Shown here: positions 1 to 8,137 of the stretch, piece by piece
Layout: every line of letters starts with the position of its first letter
How positions within the stretch are numbered: position 1 is the stretch's first letter
NCBI GenBank assembly: GCA_903928915.1
Contig: CAIYSL010000032.1
Location: 1-64,000, forward strand
Reading direction: 5' to 3'
Source of the DNA: an uncultured Syntrophobacterales bacterium
GTDB taxonomy: Bacteria; Desulfobacterota; Syntrophia; Syntrophales; UBA5619
DNA length: 64,000 bases
Made by a program: the position numbers and the translations under genes
Notes under the pieces: model-generated
Told to the model about the DNA's origin: nothing
The model's input: only the letters and a program-made list of their open reading frames with translations
Databases searched by the model: none

Positions 1-71
1 AGTTTACGACCTGGAATTGAGGTCTTAGACAAGCTTGACAAGCTGATTATCACAAATTTATCACAATCGGC

Positions 72-112
72 AAAAAAAGAGGGTTACAAACCGCGTTTAC
101 GACTCGTAACCC
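72..112 (-). terminator. Intrinsic terminator of tRNA-Phe
   Basis: Read on the minus strand, a 7-bp stem (GGGTTAC/GTAACCC, 81-87 with 106-112) is followed almost directly by a run of seven T. It lies 12 bases past the tRNA 3' end, as expected for a rho-independent terminator of that transcript. Confidence 0.7.
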
Positions 113-123
113 CTTGAATTTAC

Positions 124-199
124 TGGTGGGCCAGGACAGAATTGAACTGTCGACACTCGGATTTTCAGTCCGATGCTCTACCGACTGAGCTACCGGCCC
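124..199 (-). tRNA. tRNA-Phe (GAA anticodon)
   Basis: The minus strand gives a complete 76-base cloverleaf: acceptor stem GGGCCGG/CTGGCCC, D arm, anticodon stem CGGA with loop CTGAAAA (anticodon GAA), T arm with TTCAATT loop, and an encoded 3' CCA. It delivers phenylalanine to UUC/UUU codons. It has its own promoter and terminator and stands as a single tRNA gene. Confidence 0.97.
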
Positions 200-235
200 T
201 TGCTTTGGCAAAAGTACCGCCGAAACGGAACGTTT

Positions 236-262
236 TCTATAAAATATAGCCCCCTTTGTCAA
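236..262 (-). promoter_or_regulatory. Candidate sigma70 promoter for tRNA-Phe
   Basis: On the minus strand TTGACA (262-257) is followed after 15 bases by TATAGA (241-236), about 36 bases upstream of the tRNA 5' end. The spacer is shorter than the ideal 17. The -35 box overlaps the stop codon of the RDD gene. Confidence 0.55.
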
Positions 263-1002
263 GGTATATTTCGGGGAACAACTCTCCTTGCGTCGGCGGG
301 GGGTGCCGGCTCCGGGGCAGGGGGTGCCGCACCCGGGCTCGGCCCGGCGACCGGGAGGGCGGGTTGACCGGCGGTATCCGATCCTGGCGCGGCCGCGGTA
401 CCGGGAGCACCGGCAGCATCTGTCTCCGGCGTGATGACCGCAACTGGCCGTGCATCCACCGCGCCGAGGATAGTTACGCCAGCTGCCGGCGGGCAGGACC
501 CGCCGGCAGCCGGGGGCGCCGCGGAATCCGGCTGCAGGCCATCCGCCGTCCGGACGACGAGGGTGGCGGCGATCTTGTCGTGCCATGCCTGCTTTCTCCC
601 GTCTACGGCGATCCAGAGGTAACCGAGCGACAGGAAGAAACTCGACACATAGGTAGCCGCCCAGCGGAGGAAGGCAGCCCCGAAGGTCATCTCCTCTCCC
701 GAGACCCGGACGACCTTGAGCTTCAGCAGCATCTTGCCCGGGGTCTGCCCCACGCTGCCGTGGAACCAGGTGAAGTAGAGCATGTCGGTGACGAACAGCG
801 CCCCCAGGTACAGAAGGATGAAAGGGCCGATCCCCTTCAGGGGGTTGCCGCCGGCGATGATGCGGTGGGCGGAAAACCCGCCGAGCGCCAGCGCGGCGAT
901 GGCGACCAGCAGCAGAAACACCGCGATCGCGTACAGGATGAGTTTGTCGACGGCATAGGCCAGCAGGCGCCGCCAGAACCCAGCGTACAGCCTGCCGGTC
1001 AT
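259..1002 (-). CDS. RDD family membrane protein
   Basis: 247-residue integral membrane protein of the RDD family, whose members are poorly characterised membrane proteins. The first 150 residues hold the family features: an N-terminal segment ending in AYAVDKLIL, several hydrophobic helices, GQTPGKMLLKLKVV, and near the domain end the conserved DGRKQAWHDKIAATLVV. After that comes a tail of about 90 residues rich in Ala and Pro with no predicted fold. Its ATG overlaps the rsmE stop (ATGA, 999-1002), so it is the last gene of a coupled prmA-rsmE-RDD operon. Function unknown; family assignment is firm. Confidence 0.85.
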   Translation of the reverse strand: MTGRLYAGFWRRLLAYAVDKLILYAIAVFLLLVAIAALALGGFSAHRIIAGGNPLKGIGPFILLYLGALFVTDMLYFTWFHGSVGQTPGKMLLKLKVVRVSGEEMTFGAAFLRWAATYVSSFFLSLGYLWIAVDGRKQAWHDKIAATLVVRTADGLQPDSAAPPAAGGSCPPAAGVTILGAVDARPVAVITPETDAAGAPGTAAAPGSDTAGQPALPVAGPSPGAAPPAPEPAPPADARRVVPRNIP

Positions 1003-1772
1003 AGCGGCCTCCCCCTGTCGGCGCCGCCGATGGCGCCCCGTTCGTACTGAAGGATGGCGAGCACCGCCAGCGCCGCCGTCTCGACGCGGAGCACCCGCCT
1101 GCCCAGACCCACCGGCAGGAAGCCCGCCCCCTCAGCCTGACCGATTTCGTCCCGGGTGAATCCCCCCTCCGGTCCGATCGCCACCTGGATGCGCTTCATC
1201 CCTGCCTGGCGCGGGTCCCGGAGCACCTCGCGGACGCCGCGGGCCGTCTCCTCCTCCCAGGGAATCAGCCGCAAGGCCCCCCCGGGCGACGCGGCGAGCA
1301 TCCCGCTGAAGGAGGCGATCTCCGCGACCGCGGGGATGTCGGCCCTGCCGCACTGGCGGCTGGCCTCGACGGCGATCTTCTGCCAGCGCTGCGTCTTCTC
1401 GGGCCTCTTCGCCGCCGGCCAGCGGGGGATCGAACGGGAGGCCAGGAAGGGGACGATCTGCCGGACCCCCAGTTCGGTGGCGTGCCGGACGATCCCGTCC
1501 ATCTTGTCCGCCTTGGGAATCGCCTGGCAGAGGGTGATCTCGATCCCGTCGCGGGGGACGGGGCGCCGGCTGGTGACCTCCAGGACAAGACCTTCCTCGC
1601 CGCCCTGCCGGATTACGGCGTCGTACTCCCAGTCGCTCCCGTTGAACAGGACGAGCGGGTCCCCCGGCCTGAGCCGCAGGACCGACTGGAGGTAGCGCAC
1701 CTGGTCCTCGGCGGCGGCGCAGCGGTCTCCCGTCGCCAGCGGCCGGGGGAGGTAGATCCGCGGGAGAGTCAC
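999..1772 (-). CDS. rsmE: 16S rRNA (uracil-1498-N3)-methyltransferase RsmE
   Basis: SPOUT-class methyltransferase that methylates U1498 of 16S rRNA using S-adenosylmethionine. Hallmarks are PRIYLPRP at the N-terminus, the PKADKMDGIVRHATELG block, the knot motif IGPEGGFTRDEI and the C-terminal LGRRVLRVETAALA. The start chosen is GTG at 1772, which gives 257 residues beginning VTLPRIYL as in the family. It forms a GTGA overlap with the prmA stop codon. An in-frame ATG at 1811 would add 13 residues inside prmA and is less likely. Its own stop overlaps the start of the RDD gene. Confidence 0.93.
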   Translation of the reverse strand: MTLPRIYLPRPLATGDRCAAAEDQVRYLQSVLRLRPGDPLVLFNGSDWEYDAVIRQGGEEGLVLEVTSRRPVPRDGIEITLCQAIPKADKMDGIVRHATELGVRQIVPFLASRSIPRWPAAKRPEKTQRWQKIAVEASRQCGRADIPAVAEIASFSGMLAASPGGALRLIPWEEETARGVREVLRDPRQAGMKRIQVAIGPEGGFTRDEIGQAEGAGFLPVGLGRRVLRVETAALAVLAILQYERGAIGGADRGRPL

Positions 1773-2719
1773 GGCCTGGCGCTCCCTTTCTTCAGGACGT
1801 AGCAGACCCACTCCTTCTCGGTGATCAGACGGTGGAGGGCCAGGGAATCGTCGATGAACCGGGATTCGATGTCGGGCCGGTTCTGCTCGATGATCCCGGA
1901 GATGACGATGTAGCCGTCCGGCGCGATCAGGCGCATCAGGGCGGGGCGCAGTTTGAGCAGGATCTTTGCCGTGAGGTTCGCCACGATCAACTGGAAGGAC
2001 TCCGAGACCGTGGCCACGTCGCGGGCGGCGACCTCGACCCGGTCCTCGACCTGGTTGATCATGACGTTCTCATGGGCGATCTCGATCGCCTTCTGGTCGA
2101 TGTCGACGCAGAGGACCCGCTCGGCGTCCAGCTTCGCGCAGGCGATGCCGAGGATGCCCGTCCCGGTGCCCACGTCCAGGACATGCCAGTGGTCGAAGGC
2201 CCTGCCCTTGAGAAACAGCTCCTCGATCGCGTCGAGGCACATCCGCGTGGAGGCGTGCTGGCCGGTGCCGAAGGCCATGCCGGGATCGATCTCGATGACG
2301 ATGTCCCGGCCCGACGGCGAAAAGCGCTCCCAGGTCGGTTTGATGACGAGGTTCCGGCTCACCCGGAGCGGTTTGAAATACTTCTTCCACGCCTCGCCCC
2401 AGTCGGGGTCGCGGATGATCTCTGTCCGGAAGGTCGGCTTGGCGAGCTCCGGGAAGATCTCCGCCAGGCTGTCGATGTAGGTCGTAAGGGCCGCGAGCCG
2501 CTGCTCCCGGCGCACATCCAGGGGGAGGAAGGCCGTCAGCGCCTCCTGCTCCGCCGATTCGGGAAACCCGTTCTGCGGTTCCAGGGATTCCTGGAAGGCC
2601 CCCTGCGCGCCGATTTCGGTCAGGAAGTTGGTCAGGGCGTCGATCATCGCCGGCGGGGCGAAAATCTCGATCTTCAGCCAGTCGCCCTTCTTGTCGTCTC
2701 TTCCGGTCTGCTCGGGCAT
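1769..2719 (-). CDS. prmA: Ribosomal protein L11 methyltransferase PrmA
   Basis: 316-residue SAM-dependent methyltransferase that methylates ribosomal protein L11. The N-terminal substrate-recognition part (residues 10-110) is followed by a class I methyltransferase fold: DPGMAFGTGQHAST just before motif I, motif I VLDVGTGTGILGIA, the acidic CVDIDQKA, and VANLTAKILL in the motif IV position. It is first in the operon prmA-rsmE-RDD, pairing two translation-machinery methylases. A strong promoter lies at 2758-2786. Confidence 0.95.
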   Translation of the reverse strand: MPEQTGRDDKKGDWLKIEIFAPPAMIDALTNFLTEIGAQGAFQESLEPQNGFPESAEQEALTAFLPLDVRREQRLAALTTYIDSLAEIFPELAKPTFRTEIIRDPDWGEAWKKYFKPLRVSRNLVIKPTWERFSPSGRDIVIEIDPGMAFGTGQHASTRMCLDAIEELFLKGRAFDHWHVLDVGTGTGILGIACAKLDAERVLCVDIDQKAIEIAHENVMINQVEDRVEVAARDVATVSESFQLIVANLTAKILLKLRPALMRLIAPDGYIVISGIIEQNRPDIESRFIDDSLALHRLITEKEWVCYVLKKGSARP

Positions 2720-2757
2720 GGTCCTGTCACCTTTCGTCTCGCCGTGGCGGGAGGTAT

Positions 2758-2786
2758 TGTATACCCCGCCGGAGATTTTTTTTCAA
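2758..2786 (-). promoter_or_regulatory. Sigma70 promoter of prmA operon
   Basis: Minus strand TTGAAA (2786-2781), 17-base spacer, TATACA (2763-2758), 39 bases upstream of the prmA ATG. Both boxes are close to consensus. Confidence 0.7.
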
Positions 2787-2796
2787 GCTGCTTGAA
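2782..2796. promoter_or_regulatory. Palindrome overlapping prmA -35 box
   Basis: Perfect inverted repeat TTCAAG-CTG-CTTGAA that covers most of the prmA -35 element and lies between divergent prmA and the heme operon. Its place suggests a repressor operator, but no regulator is recognised. Confidence 0.35.
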
Positions 2797-2900
2797 TTTC
2801 CAGGGTCTTCATGGTAGCCTCGGGGCGCGTCCCGGGGCGGCGTCCCCGGATACTCCGCATCCCGGCGGAAACCGGAGGGGCAAGGAATAAGGAAGCGGCG

Positions 2901-3551
2901 ATGCGGTATTATCCCCTGTTTCTGGACATAGCCGGAAGGCGCTGCGTCGTAGTCGGCGGCGGGGCCGTTGCGGAGCGGAAGGTGGCGCGGCTCCTGGCCT
3001 GCGGGGCCGCGGTGGAGGTGGTGGCCGGTTCGCTGACGCCGGCGCTCGCGGCGCTCACGGCCGAAGGGCGGATCGCCCACTGCGGGACCGCGTATGACGA
3101 GGACTGCCTCTGCGGCGCCTTCTTCGTCATCGGCGCCACCGACGACGCGGCGGTGAACGAGCGGGTCTCCCGGGACGCCCGGCTGCGGGGCATCCTGGTG
3201 AACATCGTCGACGACCCCGACCGGTGCGACGCCATCCTCCCGGCCCTCTGCGAGCGGGGGGAGCTGGCCATCGCCGTCTCGACCGGCGGTAGGAGTCCCG
3301 CGCTGGCCAAGAAACTCCGGCTGGAACTGGAGGCGGCCTACGGCCCGGAGTACAGGACCCTGGTCGAGATCCTGGGTGAGCTGCGGGAAAAGGTGATCGC
3401 CCGGGGAGGTTCCGCGGCCGAGCACCGGGGGCTTTTCGAGGCGGTTGTCGCGTCGGACATCCTGGCGCAGATCCGCGCCGGCTGCTGGGACCGGGTGGAG
3501 GCGCTGATCCGGGAGCTGACGGGCGTAGCGATGGAGGTGAGGGGGCGATGA
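2901..3551 (+). CDS. Precorrin-2 dehydrogenase / siroheme synthase N-domain (CysG-N/Met8-like)
   Basis: 216-residue NAD-dependent enzyme that oxidises precorrin-2 to sirohydrochlorin and may also insert iron. Seen are the Rossmann start VVVGGGAVAERKVARLL, then FVIGATDD, VDDPDRCDAILPA and the family signature AVSTGGRSPALAKKLR. The start at 2901 is chosen because MRYYPLFLDI matches the family and a GGA-type site precedes it; the frame is open 90 bases further up. It is the first gene of the heme operon and overlaps ccsA by ATGA. The methylase domain of full-length CysG is instead supplied by the cobA-hemD fusion downstream. Confidence 0.92.
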   Translation: MRYYPLFLDIAGRRCVVVGGGAVAERKVARLLACGAAVEVVAGSLTPALAALTAEGRIAHCGTAYDEDCLCGAFFVIGATDDAAVNERVSRDARLRGILVNIVDDPDRCDAILPALCERGELAIAVSTGGRSPALAKKLRLELEAAYGPEYRTLVEILGELREKVIARGGSAAEHRGLFEAVVASDILAQIRAGCWDRVEALIRELTGVAMEVRGR

Positions 3552-4366
3552 TCGGAATCGTGCTGTTCAAGACTGCGCTGGCCGTCTATCTGGCCTCGGC
3601 GGTGGTCTACGGGATCTCGCTCTGGGGCAGGAAGGTCCAGACTGCGCGGATCGCCACATGGCTGATGCTGGCGGCCCTCGTCATCCACACCCTTTCCTTC
3701 GCCTCCCGCTGGCTCATTGCCGGCGTAAGCCCGGTTGTCGGCATCCACGATGCCCTCTCCTTTTTTGCCTGGGTCATGGCGACGGCATACCTTGCCATGC
3801 AGCTCCGCACCAAGACGCGGGTCCTCGGGGTCTTTGTCTCGCCGGTGATATTCCTGATCATGGTCGTCGCCTCCGTGAAACTGGGGGGGGACGTGGCCGC
3901 GTCGGCCGCCCTCCAGGGTTCGCTGGTGATGTTTCACGTCACCTTCTCCGTGACCGGCGAGGCGCTGTTCGCGGTGGCCTCCTGCGCCGGGCTGATGTAC
4001 CTGGCGCAGGACAACATGCTCAAGAAGAAAAAAGAGGGGAGCCTGATCCGGCTCTTCCCGTCGCTCCGCGACCTGGACAGGATCAACCACCTCTGCCTCG
4101 CCTGGGGGTTTACCCTTTTGACGTTCGGCATCCTTGCCGGTTCGGGCTGGGCCCGGATCGTGTGGGGGAGCCACTGGCAGTGGGACACCAAGCAGATCTG
4201 GACGCTCCTGGCCTGGGGGTCCTACGGGTTTCTCCTGTATCAGCGGCTGGTCATCGGCTGGCAGGGGCGCAAAGCGGCCCTCTGGTCGCTGGTGGTGTTC
4301 GGCGCGCTCATTATCCTTCTGATCCTGGAGAAGGTGTTGTTCCCGTCGGTCCACAAATTCGTGTGA
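3548..4366 (+). CDS. ccsA: Cytochrome c assembly protein (CcsA/ResC, HemX-like)
   Basis: 272-residue polytopic membrane protein with about eight hydrophobic segments and the tryptophan-rich WWD-type signature WGSHWQWDTKQIWTLLAW near residues 203-220. Family members handle and deliver heme across the membrane for cytochrome c maturation; closely related HemX proteins sit next to hemA in many bacteria. The position just before hemA, four bases away, fits either name. The start overlaps the stop of the precorrin-2 dehydrogenase gene. No partner CcsB gene is seen here. Confidence 0.85.
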   Translation: MIGIVLFKTALAVYLASAVVYGISLWGRKVQTARIATWLMLAALVIHTLSFASRWLIAGVSPVVGIHDALSFFAWVMATAYLAMQLRTKTRVLGVFVSPVIFLIMVVASVKLGGDVAASAALQGSLVMFHVTFSVTGEALFAVASCAGLMYLAQDNMLKKKKEGSLIRLFPSLRDLDRINHLCLAWGFTLLTFGILAGSGWARIVWGSHWQWDTKQIWTLLAWGSYGFLLYQRLVIGWQGRKAALWSLVVFGALIILLILEKVLFPSVHKFV

Positions 4367-4370
4367 CGCT

Positions 4371-5630
4371 ATGCAACTGGTCCTCATCGGCATGAACCAT
4401 AAGTCGGCCCCGGTCGACATCCGGGAGCGGCTGCAGCTCTCCTGCGGGGAGGCGGAGAGTCTCCTCCCGGAGCTGCTGCGCCAGGGGGGCATCCGCGAGG
4501 CGCTGTACCTTTCCACCTGCAACCGGGTCGAGGTCGTGGCCCGCGTCACCGATTCCGCGGAATCGATCGCGGCGCTCAAGTCCTTCATCTTCCGCCAGGG
4601 GAACCTCGGCGTGGAGGAGCTGGACAGGTGCCTGTACCTCTACCGCGACCTGGAGGCGGTCCGCCATCTCTTCCGCGTGACGGCAAGCCTCGACTCGATG
4701 ATCATGGGCGAGCCGCAGATCCTCGGGCAGATGAAGGACGCCTACCGGGCGGCGGTGGAACGCCGGACCACGGGGATCCTCCTCAACCGGCTCTCCCACC
4801 ACGCCTTCCGGGTGGCCAAGCGGGTGCGGACGGAGACGGGGATCGCCGGCAACGCCGTGTCGGTCAGCTACGCGGCGGTCGAGCTGGCGAAGAAGATCTT
4901 CGGCGATTTCAAGAAGCGGTCGGTCCTGTTGATCGGCGCCGGCGAGATGTCGGAGCTGGCCGCCCGCCATCTGATCCGCCAGGGGGTAGCCACCATCTAC
5001 ATCGCCAACCGGACCTTCAGCCGGGCCGAGGATATGGCGGCCCAGTTCCAGGGGACCGCCGTGGCCTTCGAGAAGTTTCCCGAGCTCCTGCCCGAGGTTG
5101 ACATCGTCATCGCCTCCACCGGCGCCCCCGGGTACATCATGGACGCGCCGATGGTGAAGGCGGCCTTCGGCAGGCGGCGGAACCGGCCGCTGTTTCTGAT
5201 CGACATCGCCGTTCCCCGGGACATCGACCCCGCGGCCGGGGAGATCGACAACGTCTACCTGTACAACATCGACCACCTCCAGGACGTGGTCGACACCAAC
5301 AAGGAGACGCGCAGGAACGAGGCCCTGAAGGCCGAGGAGATCATCGCCGAGGAGATCGCGGCCTTCGAGTCGTGGTTCAATACCCTGGCGGTTGTCCCGA
5401 CGATCGTGGCGCTCCGCGACAAGATGGAGGGGATCAGGAGCGGGGAGCTGGAACGCGCCGCCTCCTGGCTGCGGGGGCTGAGCGAGGAGGACCGCAGCCG
5501 GGTCGAGATCCTGGCCGCCTCGATCATCAACAAGGTCCTCCACGATCCCATGACCGGCCTCAAGGAGGAGAGCAAGGACAAGGATGCGCTGCCCTTCGTG
5601 GCGGCCATCCGGAGACTTTTCAACCTGTAA
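4371..5630 (+). CDS. hemA: Glutamyl-tRNA reductase HemA
   Basis: 419-residue NADPH-dependent enzyme that reduces glutamyl-tRNA to glutamate-1-semialdehyde, the first committed step of the C5 tetrapyrrole pathway. The catalytic cysteine is Cys50 in STCNRVEV. The NADPH domain follows (SVLLIGAGEMSELAARHL, near residues 180-200) and a C-terminal helical dimerisation domain ends the protein. It begins four bases after ccsA and is followed by hemC with an almost consensus ribosome site at its stop codon. Confidence 0.97.
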   Translation: MQLVLIGMNHKSAPVDIRERLQLSCGEAESLLPELLRQGGIREALYLSTCNRVEVVARVTDSAESIAALKSFIFRQGNLGVEELDRCLYLYRDLEAVRHLFRVTASLDSMIMGEPQILGQMKDAYRAAVERRTTGILLNRLSHHAFRVAKRVRTETGIAGNAVSVSYAAVELAKKIFGDFKKRSVLLIGAGEMSELAARHLIRQGVATIYIANRTFSRAEDMAAQFQGTAVAFEKFPELLPEVDIVIASTGAPGYIMDAPMVKAAFGRRRNRPLFLIDIAVPRDIDPAAGEIDNVYLYNIDHLQDVVDTNKETRRNEALKAEEIIAEEIAAFESWFNTLAVVPTIVALRDKMEGIRSGELERAASWLRGLSEEDRSRVEILAASIINKVLHDPMTGLKEESKDKDALPFVAAIRRLFNL

Positions 5631-5640
5631 GGAGGACAGT

Positions 5641-6570
5641 ATCAACCAGAAACTGCGAATCGGAACGAGGGGAAGCGCCCTGGCGCTGACGCAGTCCACG
5701 TGGGTGGCGGACAGCATCCGACGGCAGCACCCCCGCTGCGAGGTGGAGCTCGTCATCATCAAGACGAAGGGGGACATCATGCAGGACGTCTCCCTGGTCC
5801 AGCTCGGCGGGAAGGGGCTGTTCATCAAGGAGATCGAGGAGGCGCTTCTCAGGAACGAGGTCGACGCGGCCGTCCACAGCATGAAGGACGTCCCGGCCGA
5901 ACTGCCGGAGCGGCTGGAGATCGCCGTGACGCCGCCGCGGGAGGACCCCCGCGACGTCCTGGTGTCGGCGGGAAACCGCAAGCTCGAGGAGATGCCGCGC
6001 GGCGCGCGGATCGGGACCTGCTCGCTTCGGCGCGGGCTCCAGCTGAGGAACCGCATGCCCGACCTGGAAATCGTCTCGCTCCGGGGGAATCTCGACACGC
6101 GCCTGAAGAAGGTGGAGACCGAGGGGCTCGACGGGGTGATCGTGGCAGCGGCGGGGATCCGGCGGATGGGGTGGACCGCCAAAGTGTCGCAGTTCATCCC
6201 GGTGGAGCTGATGCTCCCGGCGGTGGGGCAGGGGGTGCTCGGGATCGAGACCCGGCAGGACGACGCTCAGGCCCGGGGCTTGCTCGCCTTCCTCCACGAT
6301 CCGGTCACCTGGATTGAGGTGGGGGCCGAGCGCGCCTTCCTGAAACGGCTGGACGGGGGCTGCCAACTCCCGATCGCCGCGTATGCGAAGAAGACCGGGG
6401 AGACCCTCGCAGTCGAGGGGCTGGTCGGCAGCGTCGACGGACGGGTGATGATCCAGGACGCGGTGAAGGGCCCTGCCGCCGAGTTCGACGCGCTGGGCAG
6501 GGAGCTGGCCGAGCGGATTCTGGGCCGGGGCGGGCGGGCCATCCTCGACGAGGTCTACCGGGAGAAGTGA
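5641..6570 (+). CDS. hemC: Porphobilinogen deaminase HemC, apparent AUC start
   Basis: Hydroxymethylbilane synthase, which polymerises four porphobilinogen units. Family blocks are KLRIGTRGSALALTQ, HSMKDVPAELP, GTCSLRRGLQL, RGNLDTRL and the dipyrromethane-cofactor cysteine in LDGGCQLPIAAYA. No ATG, GTG or TTG stands where the protein should begin. The sequence TAAGGAGGA (5628-5636), nearly perfect Shine-Dalgarno, is followed five bases later by ATC AAC CAG AAA CTG, so translation most likely initiates at AUC (5641). The next in-frame ATG upstream (5584) lies inside hemA with no site. Product is 309 residues. Confidence 0.93.
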   Translation: MNQKLRIGTRGSALALTQSTWVADSIRRQHPRCEVELVIIKTKGDIMQDVSLVQLGGKGLFIKEIEEALLRNEVDAAVHSMKDVPAELPERLEIAVTPPREDPRDVLVSAGNRKLEEMPRGARIGTCSLRRGLQLRNRMPDLEIVSLRGNLDTRLKKVETEGLDGVIVAAAGIRRMGWTAKVSQFIPVELMLPAVGQGVLGIETRQDDAQARGLLAFLHDPVTWIEVGAERAFLKRLDGGCQLPIAAYAKKTGETLAVEGLVGSVDGRVMIQDAVKGPAAEFDALGRELAERILGRGGRAILDEVYREK

Positions 6571-6584
6571 TTCAGGAGCGATCC

Positions 6585-8111
6585 ATGGCGGAAGCGGGGA
6601 GAGTGGCGATCATCGGTGCGGGACCGGGCGATCCGGGGCTGATCACCCTGCGCGGGGTGCAGTGCATCCGGGAGGCCCGGGTGATCGTCTACGACCACCT
6701 GGTCAGCCCGGAGCTTCTCCGTTATGCGGGCCCGGAGGCCCGTCTGGTCTATGCCGGCAAGCAGGGCGGCCGGCACACCTTCTCCCAGGGGGAGATCAAC
6801 GAGATCCTGGTGGCGGAGGCAAGGCAGGGGGCGATCGTGGCGCGGCTCAAGGGCGGCGATCCCTTCATCTTCGGCCGGGGCGGCGAGGAGGCGGAGGTCC
6901 TCAAGGCGGCGGGCATCCCCTTCGAGGTCGTCCCCGGGGTCAGCTCCGCGGTCGCGGCGCCCGCCTACGCGGGGATCCCGCTCACCCACCGGGGCCACAC
7001 CGCTTCGGTGGCCTTCGTCACGGGCCACGAGGACCCGACCAAGGGAAAAAGCTGCCTCGACTGGGAGAAACTCGCCGGGGCGGGGACGCTGGTCGTCCTG
7101 ATGGCGATCAAGAACCTGGCCTCGATCACCCGGAATCTGATCGACCACGGGAAAGACGCGGCCACGCCCGCCGCCCTGATCCGTTGCGGGACCACGCCCG
7201 ACCAGGAGACGCTCACGGGCGCCCTCGGCGATATCGCGCAAAAGGCCCAGGAGCGGGGATTCGCCCCGCCGTCGATCCTCGTCATCGGCGGCGTGGTCGG
7301 CCTCCGGGAAAACCTCAGCTGGTTCGAGACGAAGCCCCTGTTCGGCCGGGGGATCGTCATCACCCGGCCCGAGGCCCAGGCCGAGGGGTTCGGGGAGCTG
7401 CTCCGGCTGGCCGGGGCGCGGGTGATCTCCTTCCCGGTGATCCGGGTCGCGCCGCCGCAGGACTGGGACAGCCTCGACGCTGCGCTGGACCGGATCGAGG
7501 GGTACCGCTGGATCATCTTCACCAGCGCCAACGGCGTGGAGTTCTTCTTCCGCCGGCTGCGGGAGCGCGGCCGGGACCTCCGCGACCTCAAGGGGGTGAG
7601 GATCGCCGCGATCGGCCCGGCCACCGCCGCGACGATCGACAGCCGGGGAATCCGGGTGGACCTCGTCCCCGAGGAGTTCATCTCCGAGGGGGTGGTCAGG
7701 GCATTCGCCGGGGAGGAGCTTCGCGGCAGCCGGGTCCTCCTGCCGCGGGCCGAGGAGGCGCGCGACGTCATCCCCGAGGGGCTCGCCGGCCTGGGGGCTC
7801 GGTGCGATATCGCCACGACCTACCGGACCGTCCGTTCCGACCGGAAGGCCTCCGAGCTGGAGCCCCTGTTTGCCGACGCCAAAGTGGACGCGCTCACCTT
7901 CACGAGCCCCTCGACGGTGAAGCACTTCCTGGGGATCATGGGCGAAGGGTTCCGCATCCCCGCCGGGGTCCGGGTGGCCTGCATCGGACCGGTCACGGCC
8001 GCGGCGGCCCGGAAGGCGGGGCTCAGCGTGGACATCCTCCAGGAACGCTACACGATCCCCGGGATGGTGGAGGCGCTTGCCGCCCATTTCGGTACGGAGA
8101 AGCGCGCCTGA
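6585..8111 (+). CDS. Uroporphyrinogen-III methyltransferase / uroporphyrinogen-III synthase fusion
   Basis: 508-residue fusion. Residues 1-250 are a CobA/SUMT methylase (GAGPGDPGLITLRG, GGDPFIFGRGGEEAE, VPGVSSAVAAPAYAG) that makes precorrin-2. Residues 260-508 are a HemD-type synthase (GIVITRPEAQAEG, IIFTSANGVEFFF, LTFTSPSTVKHF) that closes hydroxymethylbilane to uroporphyrinogen III. The start at ATG 6585 follows CAGGAG by six bases; a GTG at 6567 is in frame but overlaps hemC. Having both activities with no hemE in sight points the pathway toward siroheme and AhbD-type heme formation. Confidence 0.94.
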   Translation: MAEAGRVAIIGAGPGDPGLITLRGVQCIREARVIVYDHLVSPELLRYAGPEARLVYAGKQGGRHTFSQGEINEILVAEARQGAIVARLKGGDPFIFGRGGEEAEVLKAAGIPFEVVPGVSSAVAAPAYAGIPLTHRGHTASVAFVTGHEDPTKGKSCLDWEKLAGAGTLVVLMAIKNLASITRNLIDHGKDAATPAALIRCGTTPDQETLTGALGDIAQKAQERGFAPPSILVIGGVVGLRENLSWFETKPLFGRGIVITRPEAQAEGFGELLRLAGARVISFPVIRVAPPQDWDSLDAALDRIEGYRWIIFTSANGVEFFFRRLRERGRDLRDLKGVRIAAIGPATAATIDSRGIRVDLVPEEFISEGVVRAFAGEELRGSRVLLPRAEEARDVIPEGLAGLGARCDIATTYRTVRSDRKASELEPLFADAKVDALTFTSPSTVKHFLGIMGEGFRIPAGVRVACIGPVTAAAARKAGLSVDILQERYTIPGMVEALAAHFGTEKRA

Positions 8112-8137
8112 TGCACTGAGGCGGCCCGCAGGGCCCG

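Noticed and set aside
2727-3425. Minus-strand open frame over the precorrin-2 dehydrogenase gene
   Set aside because: The plus-strand frame has all family motifs; the antisense frame has none.
5584-5640. ATG 5584 as hemC start
   Set aside because: It lies inside hemA, lacks a ribosome site and adds residues absent from HemC proteins, while a near-perfect site stands before ATC 5641.
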